Source: Pseudomonadota bacterium (GTDB taxonomy: Bacteria > Bdellovibrionota > Bdellovibrionia > Bdellovibrionales > JAEYZS01). From it: a stretch of DNA of 17,726 bases. Every line of letters begins with the position of its first letter. Within the stretch, counting starts at the first letter, position 1. The translations under genes were made by a program, and so were the position numbers. The stretch is from positions 1-17,726 of the forward strand of contig JAEYZS010000319.1 in NCBI GenBank assembly GCA_023427925.1, read 5' to 3'. This document shows, one piece after another, positions 1-6,542 of this stretch. The notes beneath the pieces are model-generated. The model ran no database searches. It was not told the DNA's origin and saw only the letters and a program-made list of their open reading frames with translations.

Positions 1-1144
1 GAATAAGGGCATGTGTTCCAATTAACAAATCTATCTCACCGTTTCTCAAACGATTGATGATGGCCTCTTTTTCTTTTGCAGTCTGAGAGCCCTTTAAGAT
101 TTCTACTCGAACACCTTGTGGACCTAATATTTTTTGTGCGTTCTTTAAATGTTGATCTGCGAGGATTTCTGTGGGAGCCATGAGCGCTACTTGAAAGCCA
201 TTTCGAATCACATAGAGAGCCGACAAAAACGAGACTATCGTCTTTCCACTTCCCACATCTCCTTGAACAAGTCTTCTCATCGGGTGGGGCTCACAAATAT
301 CTCGAATGACTTCATTTAGTGCATTTATTTGAGCATTTGTGAGGTCGAAGGGTAAAAACTTTTTTGAGTCCTCTAAAAAGTTTGAATCCTTTTTCATCTG
401 AGGAGCATCTTCTAGAATTTTTCCCTTTTCTTGAATTGCCAAAAATAGCTGCAACCAGAAAAACTCTTCAAATATGATTCGCTTGTGGTAATTCGATTTT
501 TGTTCGAAATATTCTGAGCCTGCATCACTTGGCGGCTTATGAATATATTTAAGAGAATCTTTTTTAGAAGGAAGGTTAAATTTCTTTAAAATATATTCGG
601 GCATTGTTTCAGGAATTTTTGAATAAACTCCTTCTATGGCTAGACCAATGATCTTGTGGAGTCTTTGAGGCGTTAGCCCTTCTGTTTCTGTATAGATCGG
701 AATCAATTGATCATCGATAACCTCATCGGTGGCATCTTTAATATCAGGGTGATGAAGTTCCTTTACGCCTCGGTACTGAATCACTTTTCCTACGACTCGA
801 ACCATTTTGTGAGGTTCAAGTCGATCAAAATAACCTTTATAAGGCATTCGAAAGTATTTGCAGTGGATTTGCCCTGAAGCGTCCTTTATCAAAACATCGT
901 AGATCTTCCTCTTGGTTCGACCTAAGAAAATAGGCTTAACGTAGACCACTTCGGCTTTAAAGCTCACTGTTTCGTTGGGTTGTAATGATTTAATATTACG
1001 AGCAGCCCTTCGATCCTCGTAGGTTCTCGGAAACCATTCAAGCAATTCTTGAATCGTATAAACACCTCTTTTTTCAAAGGCCTTTGAGTAGTGAGGCCCT
1101 ACACGCTTTAAATATTGAATTGGCGTGTCAAGATAGAGGTCCAT
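1..1144 (-). CDS. recG: ATP-dependent DNA helicase RecG, N-terminal part (cut by window edge)
   Basis: Reverse-strand frame open from an ATG at 1144 to the left edge, 381 complete codons of a protein that is usually about 690 residues. RecG is a cytosolic SF2 helicase that remodels stalled forks and Holliday junctions. Visible: an N-terminal wedge/OB region (starts MDLYLDTPIQYLKRVGPHYS, then the FPRTYEDRR element near residue 40), the IPIYTETEGLTPQRL stretch, a Walker A GDVGSGKT at about residues 295-302, motif Ia APTEILADQH, and IGTHALI at the very edge. The window ends just before the expected DEQH box, so truncation is by the window and not by mutation. No strong Shine-Dalgarno precedes the ATG. 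The 61-bp gap to the divergent HD-GYP gene must hold both promoters. Confidence 0.95.
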   Translation of the reverse strand, partial: MDLYLDTPIQYLKRVGPHYSKAFEKRGVYTIQELLEWFPRTYEDRRAARNIKSLQPNETVSFKAEVVYVKPIFLGRTKRKIYDVLIKDASGQIHCKYFRMPYKGYFDRLEPHKMVRVVGKVIQYRGVKELHHPDIKDATDEVIDDQLIPIYTETEGLTPQRLHKIIGLAIEGVYSKIPETMPEYILKKFNLPSKKDSLKYIHKPPSDAGSEYFEQKSNYHKRIIFEEFFWLQLFLAIQEKGKILEDAPQMKKDSNFLEDSKKFLPFDLTNAQINALNEVIRDICEPHPMRRLVQGDVGSGKTIVSFLSALYVIRNGFQVALMAPTEILADQHLKNAQKILGPQGVRVEILKGSQTAKEKEAIINRLRNGEIDLLIGTHALI

Positions 1145-1205
1145 GTCTTAATGAATTAGTGTTCTTTTACTCGACAGTCAACGAAACCCTATTTAAACTT
1201 TAGTC

Positions 1206-2147
1206 ATGAGCATCGTTGAACCATACTTTAAGATCCGAGTAAATAGCCTTAACCCAGATAAGCCAATAACCTTTGACCTCTATATCTATATCAATGAACG
1301 TCATGTGCTTTATCTTCGCGCGGGCTCAAAACTTCCGCAGGACAAGCTTGAAGCATTTCAAAAGAAAAACACTGATGTGTTTTATGTCAGCGAAACTGAC
1401 CGACGCGAATACAAGAACTATGTTGCTACCCAGCTCACTGACACGGCACTAGACAAAAAGAAACGCGGAACGATTTTAAAGGAATCCACATTTTCGTTAA
1501 TTGAGGATCTTTTTGAAAACCCAAACATGGAACAAACATTAGAAGGTGCCAAAGAAGCCGTCGATAACATCATCGATTTTATGCAAAACGAAGATGATGC
1601 TATGGCCGAACTCATCGGACTTTCTTCTCATGACTTCTATACCTACAATCACTCGTTAGATGTTTGTATTTATTCGCTTGGATTAGGCGAGCTGGTTGGA
1701 ATTAATGACCAACAGATGCTCCAAGAACTCGGTCGCGGTGGCCTTTTACATGATATTGGAAAAAGAAATGTGTCTACCGACATTATTTGTAAAAAAGGTG
1801 CCCTTAATGACGAAGAGTGGGAGGAAATGAAAAAGCACCCTGCCTTTGGATTAAAAATCCTTTCGACATATGGTGATGCACCTGATTCTATTAAAGCTTG
1901 TGTTTATGAACATCACGAAAACTTTTTAGGAAACGGTTATCCTCAAAACCTAAAGGGTGAAGATATTCACCCTTTAGCGAGAATTGTTGCTATTGCCGAT
2001 ACCTACGATGCTTTGACGACGAAAAGATCTTACAATGAGCCTATGCTCCCGGTTACAGCTCTTCAGCTTATGAAAGATAAGCTCGCCGCTCGTTTTGATC
2101 CTGATCTTATGAAGGCATTCTACGAAGTCCTCTTTAAGATGAAGTAA
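1206..2147 (+). CDS. HD-GYP domain protein (c-di-GMP phosphodiesterase-like)
   Basis: 313 residues. HD-GYP proteins are metal-dependent phosphodiesterases that hydrolyse cyclic di-GMP in the cytoplasm. An N-terminal region of about 130 residues, without membrane segments, precedes the domain. Ligand residues visible: H149 (TYNHSLDV), H182-D183 with K186 (LLHDIGK), H211, H236-H237-E238, G244-Y245-P246, D265 and R274. One departure: the usual HHE-x-x-D/N-G-x-GYP reads HHENFLGNGYP, with Leu241 at the acidic/Asn position. Metal ligands look intact, so activity is plausible but not certain; some HD-GYP proteins of predatory bacteria act as binding platforms. It stands alone, divergent from recG and convergent with the next gene (11 bp between stops). 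Confidence 0.9.
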   Translation: MSIVEPYFKIRVNSLNPDKPITFDLYIYINERHVLYLRAGSKLPQDKLEAFQKKNTDVFYVSETDRREYKNYVATQLTDTALDKKKRGTILKESTFSLIEDLFENPNMEQTLEGAKEAVDNIIDFMQNEDDAMAELIGLSSHDFYTYNHSLDVCIYSLGLGELVGINDQQMLQELGRGGLLHDIGKRNVSTDIICKKGALNDEEWEEMKKHPAFGLKILSTYGDAPDSIKACVYEHHENFLGNGYPQNLKGEDIHPLARIVAIADTYDALTTKRSYNEPMLPVTALQLMKDKLAARFDPDLMKAFYEVLFKMK

Positions 2148-2158
2148 TTCTCGAAAAC

Positions 2159-2725
2159 TTAATTCCCTCTGCTTTGAAATTGACACCTGCGCCAGCCCAT
2201 ATCAATTGGCGGTAGGGGTTTATTTATCTTAATCTCTACGTTATTTTGATGTGGAAGATCCACATTCAAAGTTACCTTCAAAACCGGGATTTCAGCTTGT
2301 CTCACAACCTCTAGATCCATGGCATTGAAGTCAATTGATCTTTCTACCGTAATTAAATCTGACCAATTCCCAACGTTTTTTTGGGTATAAGAGAACGTTA
2401 ACACAGTAACATCCCAATCAGAAATACTCAATGTACATTTCAAAAAAACATCCGTACTATGATTTACTTTACAGCTCCCTCGTGTAACGCTAGATCGAAT
2501 CTTGGCATCTAGAATCTTCAAGTTGGCAGCCTCATCCTCACTTAAGAAAGCTTTTATATCATCGCCTAAATCAAATGATATCTCATCTGAAAATCTTGGA
2601 CCTTCAAATTGAACGGACAATATATTATAGTTATTCCCCAATCCACAGTCAAAATGAGTTAGCCCATCCGCAAATACATTGGTTTTCATCGACATTATTA
2701 AAGCCAATACTAATAGTTTCTTCAT
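2159..2725 (-). CDS. Secreted hypothetical protein (188 aa)
   Basis: Begins with a typical signal peptide (MKKLLVLALIMSMKTNVFA, cleavage likely after VFA), then a mature part of about 169 residues with four cysteines (FDCG, GSCKV, LKCTL, RRCQF), enough for two disulfides, and alternating beta-type sequence. I do not recognise the family. An AAGGGG ribosome-binding site lies about 8 bases before the ATG. It sits downstream of, and on the same strand as, the GRDP-like gene and could be in its transcript; the gap of about 150 bp holds a possible coding remnant. Confidence 0.75.
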   Translation of the reverse strand: MKKLLVLALIMSMKTNVFADGLTHFDCGLGNNYNILSVQFEGPRFSDEISFDLGDDIKAFLSEDEAANLKILDAKIRSSVTRGSCKVNHSTDVFLKCTLSISDWDVTVLTFSYTQKNVGNWSDLITVERSIDFNAMDLEVVRQAEIPVLKVTLNVDLPHQNNVEIKINKPLPPIDMGWRRCQFQSRGN

Positions 2726-2757
2726 CGTTATACCCCTTTTTGATTTTTATTTAATCT

Positions 2758-2898
2758 TCAGCGTTCCATCGCACTTTTTTGATCGGCACCCATACCTTTG
2801 GCAACTTTTTCCGCTGTTAAGCTAGGATCCTCTCTTTGCTTCTGCAGTTTCCAAATTCCAAACTCTGCCTCTCTTGCACCTTCATATAGGCTCCACAA
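2758..2898 (-). pseudogene. Small open frame overlapping the 3' end of the GRDP-like gene; remnant or frameshifted tail
   Basis: A 46-codon frame between a TAG near 2925 and the TGA at 2758-2760, with only a TTG at 2898 as possible start and no ribosome-binding site. Its sequence looks coding (YEGAREAEFGIWKLQKQRED, then SLTAEKVAKGMGADQKSAMER), and it is in a different frame from the preceding gene, which ends inside it. A separate 22-codon ATG frame (2817-2885) overlaps that stop as ATGA. Either the GRDP-like protein lost its C-terminal tail by a frameshift, or a small neighbouring gene decayed. No function assigned. Confidence 0.3.
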
Positions 2899-3319
2899 AC
2901 CAGCGGCGAAGCACGGACTCTCCTAAGTTGTCGTATGAGTAGTTCAGAAATCGTCTAAGATTAGTTTCAAATTTGTCTGGATTTGGATCCATCTGTGGAA
3001 CCAAGTCCGGAAGATGGTGAATATATTCGCCAAAGTATTTGTAGGAAAAATCCATGTAATCTTTTGTGTAGAGCAAAAACACATGCCACATCTGATCTAT
3101 AATTCTCATTTTTTCATCCATTATAAACACAAAGTCCAAATCAGCATCGGCTGAGCTATTTGTTCGCTCAAAGTTGTGCTTTTGAGAGGCCCAAAAGAAT
3201 CTCATAAGATCTTCGAAGATTTGTTCAGCCTGGTCTTTGTACTCTGGATGATCCTTAATAAAGCGATTAATTACTGGTTGATTTTTGTATTCTAAAATTT
3301 CGTTCAATTGGCAAATCAT
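2882..3319 (-). CDS. GRDP/DUF1399-like protein (145 aa)
   Basis: Start chosen at 3319, not at the upstream ATG (3394), because TAAGGAGGAAGTT directly precedes it. 145 residues. The centre carries the pattern D75-x-x-W78-H79, then YTKDYMDF (84-91), YFG (95-97) and IHHLP (100-104). This resembles the D-x-x-W-H ... Y-x-x-F ... F-G-x-x-x-H-H pattern I recall from glycine-rich-domain-containing-protein-like (DUF1399) proteins; the assignment is from memory of the pattern. No signal peptide or membrane segment, so probably cytosolic. It follows the 28-residue peptide gene and a hairpin on the same strand, so its expression probably tracks that peptide. The biochemical role is unknown. Confidence 0.7.
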   Translation of the reverse strand: MICQLNEILEYKNQPVINRFIKDHPEYKDQAEQIFEDLMRFFWASQKHNFERTNSSADADLDFVFIMDEKMRIIDQMWHVFLLYTKDYMDFSYKYFGEYIHHLPDLVPQMDPNPDKFETNLRRFLNYSYDNLGESVLRRWFVEPI

Positions 3320-3338
3320 AACTTCCTCCTTAGTGGTT

Positions 3339-3360
3339 GGCCCCTGGACATTCAGGGGCC
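3339..3360 (-). promoter_or_regulatory. GC-rich hairpin between the small peptide gene and the GRDP-like gene
   Basis: Perfect 8-bp stem GGCCCCTG / CAGGGGCC around a 6-nt loop. It starts 9 nt after the stop of the 28-codon frame and ends 7 nt before the AAGGAGG of the next gene. No U-tract follows on the minus strand, so it is not a classical terminator. It could be a partial attenuator, an mRNA-stabilising 3' structure for the short cistron, or part of leader-peptide control. Confidence 0.7.
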
Positions 3361-3369
3361 TTCCGTTAT

Positions 3370-3456
3370 TTAGCTTCGAACCCAAGCGCAACACTTAGGA
3401 AGACATTTCGTTTGTTTCCTGTCTGCAATGATGCTCTCGATAAGTTGTTTTTTCAT
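3370..3456 (-). CDS. Small peptide gene, 28 aa, Cys-containing C-terminus
   Basis: ATG at 3454-3456, TAA at 3370-3372. A near-perfect ribosome-binding site (AAAAGGAGGG, 4 nt before the ATG) is among the strongest in the window, which argues for real translation. The peptide has a charged/amphipathic N-terminal half (MKKQLIESIIADRKQ) and a short C-terminal part KCLPKCCAWVRS with Cys18, Cys22, Cys23, Pro20 and Trp25. It has no signal peptide. It lies between a LysR-type regulator with a palindromic operator and the GRDP-like gene, separated from the latter by a stable hairpin. Two readings: a precursor of a modified peptide (leader plus Cys-rich core), or a regulatory leader peptide whose clustered Cys codons sense cysteine supply. 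Neither is proven. Confidence 0.6.
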   Translation of the reverse strand: MKKQLIESIIADRKQTKCLPKCCAWVRS

Positions 3457-3482
3457 AAATCCCTCCTTTTCCTATAAAGAAA

Positions 3483-3514
3483 AATATTTTACTTGATATA
3501 ATAAGTAAAATATT
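3483..3514. promoter_or_regulatory. Palindromic operator and divergent promoter region for the LysR-type gene and the small peptide gene
   Basis: Perfect inverted repeat AATATTTTACTT - 8 bp - AAGTAAAATATT centred in the 90-bp divergent intergenic region; another TTACTT half-site follows at 3518-3523. The spacer contains TATAAT (3497-3502), a consensus -10 for the plus strand. The layout (dyad with T...A ends, extra half-site, divergent target) is typical of LysR-family autoregulation and control of the opposite gene, so this is the likely binding site of the 3547 regulator. Confidence 0.65.
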
Positions 3515-3546
3515 ATGTTACTTATACTTTATATAGGTAAAAACTT

Positions 3547-4380
3547 ATGAAATATAGAATGACTGACATTCGAAACTTTGTGGAAACAGCGACGTGTTCT
3601 ACGATTACACAAGCGGCAATAAAACTTGAGATAAGTCAGCCTGCACTTTCCGAGTCCCTGAAAAATCTTGAAGAGATGCTGGGACGCACTCTTTTCTATA
3701 GATCCCGCACCGGAATCAAACTCACACCAAATGGAAAGTTGTTTTTAGATAAGGCAAAGGATCTCCTGTCGTCGTATCAGAATCTTGATTTTACTGAAGA
3801 CGATAAAACCGTCTTTGGAAAACAAATTATTTCCATTGGCTGCCACCCTACTGTCGCGACTTATTTTGTTCCTGACACAATGAAAGAACTAAGGAAGTCC
3901 GCACCGGACTTTAATATCTCGCTTATCCATGATCTATCTCGGAACATTCAAATCGAAATACAAAAAGGAAATATTGATTTGGGTATTATCGTCAATGCTG
4001 TACGAGTGCCGGACCTTGTTATCCAAAACATTTCAAGCGACACTGTCCGTGTATGGCGTAATTCCAATCAATCACTAGACACCATAATCTGCAATACAGA
4101 TCTCTTTCAAACTCAATCCATTCTCAAAAAGTGGAAGGACAAACCTTCAAAAATTATTTCGACAAATTCCTTAGAGCTGATTTGCCAAATGACAGAGGAA
4201 GGCCTTGGTTACGGTATTATCCCAGAAAAAGCAGTTGAGATTTCAAGAGTTAAACTTAAAAAAATGACGAATTTACCTGTTTACAATGATCAATTTTATC
4301 TTGTTTATAGACCGGAATTTGGAAAGACCAAGGCTGAACGAGTTACAATTGATGCCATCAAAAAGGCCTTCTCTAATTGA
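3547..4380 (+). CDS. LysR-family transcriptional regulator
   Basis: 277 residues. The N-terminal winged helix-turn-helix (about residues 5-65) has the family signature: IRNFVETATCSTITQAAIKL, then ISQPALSESLKNLEEMLGRT and LFYRSRTGIKLTPNG. The remainder is a substrate-binding-protein-like effector domain (IISIGCHPTVATYFVPDTM, then the late EEGLGYGIIPEKAV element). Slightly short but complete for the family. It is divergent from the small peptide/GRDP-like unit across a 90-bp palindrome-containing region, the usual arrangement of a LysR regulator and its target. The effector cannot be deduced. It ends 10 bp from the convergent phasin-like gene. Confidence 0.93.
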   Translation: MKYRMTDIRNFVETATCSTITQAAIKLEISQPALSESLKNLEEMLGRTLFYRSRTGIKLTPNGKLFLDKAKDLLSSYQNLDFTEDDKTVFGKQIISIGCHPTVATYFVPDTMKELRKSAPDFNISLIHDLSRNIQIEIQKGNIDLGIIVNAVRVPDLVIQNISSDTVRVWRNSNQSLDTIICNTDLFQTQSILKKWKDKPSKIISTNSLELICQMTEEGLGYGIIPEKAVEISRVKLKKMTNLPVYNDQFYLVYRPEFGKTKAERVTIDAIKKAFSN

Positions 4381-4390
4381 TAAATGCTTT

Positions 4391-4741
4391 TTATTTTTCT
4401 TTTTTCTTAATGTCGATTTCGATTGTGAATTTGTGTTCTTCAACAAATCGAGATGCTTCTTTTACGATATCGATTTTAGAAATGATCTTTACGATTTCTT
4501 TTGTGACTTGATCCGCGATGACTTCTTTTGTTTTAGAAGCGTTTTGCAATAGATTGTTTAAAATCTCTTTTGGAAGCTTTACTTCACCAAGCGCAGATCT
4601 GATGCTTTCTTCCGTTAGAAAGGCCGCTCCTACTCCAACGGCTACAACTTTTTTTGCAATCTCACTTATTGAAAGACCACTTTTCTCATCATCCTGAGAA
4701 GTAGATTCGTTTTCTTCGTTATTGCTTTTGTCTGCCGACAT
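4391..4741 (-). CDS. Phasin-like small protein (116 aa)
   Basis: Acidic, low-complexity N-terminus (about 1-22, rich in Ser, Asn, Glu, Asp), a small hydrophobic helix (about 27-42, VVAVGVGAAFL), then a long amphipathic helical region with regular Val/Ile and Lys/Glu spacing and a highly basic end (IDIKKKEK). This resembles phasin-type surface-binding helical proteins, but no diagnostic motif is visible and the assignment is tentative. GTAGG precedes the ATG. The gene lies 16 bp after the Coq10/RatA-like gene on the same strand and is probably cotranscribed, so a shared lipid- or membrane-related role is possible. Confidence 0.7.
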   Translation of the reverse strand: MSADKSNNEENESTSQDDEKSGLSISEIAKKVVAVGVGAAFLTEESIRSALGEVKLPKEILNNLLQNASKTKEVIADQVTKEIVKIISKIDIVKEASRFVEEHKFTIEIDIKKKEK

Positions 4742-4757
4742 ATTTACCTACTTTAAA

Positions 4758-5189
4758 TTACTTGCCGTAAATCTCATTTACACGCTTATGATACGCGCTC
4801 ATCATATTTGGAAGGTTAACAGAAATTAATGTTTTTGCCACAGGGCCTGGAACAAACATTTTAAACTCAGCATCTACAGAATAGACAGCCTTAGTTTTTC
4901 CAGCTTGATCTTCTAAATGCCAAAAGCCGTTTGAAAGTTTAAAAAGGTCCCCTTCAGCAAATTGCCACTCGACTTTATCTGGCGCATTTTCAGTCATCCA
5001 AAGGCTATACTTAAAGTTTTTGATGACATTAACAGTGTATTCCACTTTTTTTCTATCACCTTGAACTTCAACAACCTTACAGTCTTTAACCTCAGATAGG
5101 AACTCAGGATATTTTTCGTAATCAGAAATAATTTTAAAAAATTCTTCTTTTGTACAATTAAAAACTTCTGTTGCCTGAGTGCCTGCCAT
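4758..5189 (-). CDS. SRPBCC-fold protein of the Coq10/RatA (polyketide cyclase) type
   Basis: 143 residues, the usual size of this single-domain family. The start region (ATEVFNCTKEEFFKIISDYE, then KYPEFLSEVKDCKVVE) matches the helix-grip fold pattern of Coq10 / RatA / oligoketide cyclase proteins, and the C-terminal helix SVNLPNMMSAYHKRVNEIYG is typical. Such proteins bind hydrophobic ligands such as quinones; in E. coli the relative RatA has been called a ribosome-association toxin. No partner RatB/ubiquitin-like gene is adjacent, so a toxin role is not supported. GAGGAGA lies upstream of the ATG, with a good promoter candidate at 5229-5257. Confidence 0.85.
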   Translation of the reverse strand: MAGTQATEVFNCTKEEFFKIISDYEKYPEFLSEVKDCKVVEVQGDRKKVEYTVNVIKNFKYSLWMTENAPDKVEWQFAEGDLFKLSNGFWHLEDQAGKTKAVYSVDAEFKMFVPGPVAKTLISVNLPNMMSAYHKRVNEIYGK

Positions 5190-5228
5190 AAAACTGTCTC
5201 CTCGAATTCTTTTTTATTTAACAAAACA

Positions 5229-5257
5229 ATTATTTGCCAAAAGACGCTCAGTTTCAA
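5229..5257 (-). promoter_or_regulatory. Candidate sigma-70-type promoter for the 5189-4391 gene pair
   Basis: On the minus strand TTGAAA (5257-5252), 17 bp, then AATAAT (5234-5229), placing the start about 33 nt before the ATG at 5189. Spacing is ideal and both boxes are near consensus. It lies in the 98-bp gap after the zinc-ribbon gene, suggesting the pair can be transcribed separately from the glpX operon. Confidence 0.4.
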
Positions 5258-5287
5258 GATCTAAAATAAAGAAGTTTTCATCAAGGA

Positions 5288-5578
5288 TCACTTCTTCTTA
5301 AATAGTGCCTCGGCCGCAGACAGCAGATCATCTTTGGATTTTCCCTTGTCTGCTTTTTTGTCTGAAGGACTAAAGTAGTCACAAAAATTGGATCTATCTT
5401 TTTCTTTTACAAGTTCTGCCACAGGCTCTCGACACTCATTGTATGAGCCTGGCGAATAGTTCACACAATTTAAACAGACATGAAGGTCTGAACTACACGA
5501 AGGGCATTCCTCTCTACGCCCGATCATCATACCGGGAATAGTTGGAATTTCTTTTTGGCACTTATGACAAACAACCAT
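5288..5578 (-). CDS. Double zinc-ribbon small protein (96 aa)
   Basis: Eight cysteines arranged as two metal sites: C4/C7 with C25/C28 (CHKC ... CPSC), and C35/C38 with C49 and C66 (CLNC ... C ... C). The tail is Lys/Asp-rich with a short final helix. Likely a cytosolic zinc-binding protein; function unknown. Its ATG lies 4 bp after the glpX stop, so it is translationally tied to the glpX operon; its own ribosome-binding site is poor. Confidence 0.8.
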   Translation of the reverse strand: MVVCHKCQKEIPTIPGMMIGRREECPSCSSDLHVCLNCVNYSPGSYNECREPVAELVKEKDRSNFCDYFSPSDKKADKGKSKDDLLSAAEALFKKK

Positions 5579-5582
5579 ATCT

Positions 5583-6542
5583 CTATAAAGGCTTCTTTTG
5601 GAGTTGATGATGAGCTCTGACTTCGCGGATTGTACCTGTTTTTGATCTCATAACGATAGAATGCGTTTGCGCCCTGTCGTTGGCTAAAAACTTCACGCCA
5701 TCCAATAATGGACCGTGAGTTACACCCGTAGCAACAAACATCACTTGCCCTGAGGCAAGATCTTCCATCATATAGGAACGATCTAGGTCCATGACTCCCA
5801 TTTTTTGAGCGCGCGCTTTTTCTTCGTCGTTTCTAAAATGAAGTTTCCCTTGGAAATCTCCCCCTAAACACTTCATCGCCGCAGCAGAAATCACTCCTTC
5901 TGGAGCTCCACCAATACCAAGCAGCATATCAATGCCCGTATCTCCCCATGCAGTTGCAATGGCTGCGGAAACATCACCATCTTGAATCAAATTAATTCTT
6001 GCTCCCGTTGCTCTCACCTTTGCGATGAGTTCTTCGTGACGAGGACGATTCAGAATAACAACAGTAATATCTGAAATACTTTTGTCTAAGGCTTTCGCAA
6101 GTTCTGTAATATTTTTTTCAGGAGTTTCATCAATATGAACCACTCCCTTGCCCTTCGGACCTACAGCTATTTTTTGCATGTACGTGTCCGGTGCGTGCAA
6201 GAATTGTCCTTTTTCAGCAATAGCAATAACGCTCGTTGCACCCACACCACCTGTCGCACAAATACTTGTGCCTTCAAGCGGGTCTAAAGCAATGTCAACT
6301 TTTGGTGAGTTAGCTTCACGCTGCCCAACTTCTTCTCCGATAAAAAGCATCGGCGCTTCGTCTCGCTCCCCTTCACCAATAACCACGGTCCCATGGATAT
6401 CTACCGAGTCAAAGGCCTTCCGCATAGCATCGACTGCCGCTTGATCGGCCATATCACTATTTCCTCTTCCCATCCAACGCGCTGATGCGATTGCTGCTGC
6501 CTCTGTCACTCTAATAAATTCTAAGGCCAGGTTTCTATCCAT
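5583..6542 (-). CDS. glpX: Fructose-1,6-bisphosphatase class II
   Basis: 319 residues (E. coli GlpX has 336). Hydrolyses fructose-1,6-bisphosphate to fructose-6-phosphate, the committed step of gluconeogenesis, in the cytosol. Family residues visible: D33 (NSDMADQAAVDAMR), E57 in GEGERDEAPML, D87-P-L-E90-G-T of the metal-dependent phosphatase signature, and E215 in GGAPEGV. All expected metal/catalytic acids are present. An AGGAGTG ribosome-binding site precedes the ATG, which overlaps the stop of the PilZ gene by one base (TAATG), so the two are translationally coupled. No class I FBPase is in the window. Confidence 0.96.
   Translation of the reverse strand: MDRNLALEFIRVTEAAAIASARWMGRGNSDMADQAAVDAMRKAFDSVDIHGTVVIGEGERDEAPMLFIGEEVGQREANSPKVDIALDPLEGTSICATGGVGATSVIAIAEKGQFLHAPDTYMQKIAVGPKGKGVVHIDETPEKNITELAKALDKSISDITVVILNRPRHEELIAKVRATGARINLIQDGDVSAAIATAWGDTGIDMLLGIGGAPEGVISAAAMKCLGGDFQGKLHFRNDEEKARAQKMGVMDLDRSYMMEDLASGQVMFVATGVTHGPLLDGVKFLANDRAQTHSIVMRSKTGTIREVRAHHQLQKKPL

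Noticed and set aside
1381..1410. Third TGTCA-N7-TGAC site
   Set aside because: Lies inside the HD-GYP coding sequence, lacks the AAAT flank and the final A; expected by chance.
4758..5189. RatAB-type toxin-antitoxin pair
   Set aside because: The protein is RatA-like in fold, but no RatB-like partner is adjacent; the neighbour is a phasin-like protein, and Coq10-type lipid binding is as likely.
4994..5257. 87-codon minus-strand frame
   Set aside because: Overlaps the Coq10/RatA-like gene in another frame; composition is Leu/Lys rich without domain pattern.
6148..6444. 98-codon plus-strand frame
   Set aside because: Antisense shadow of glpX; low-complexity Ser/Pro/Ala composition typical of such shadows.
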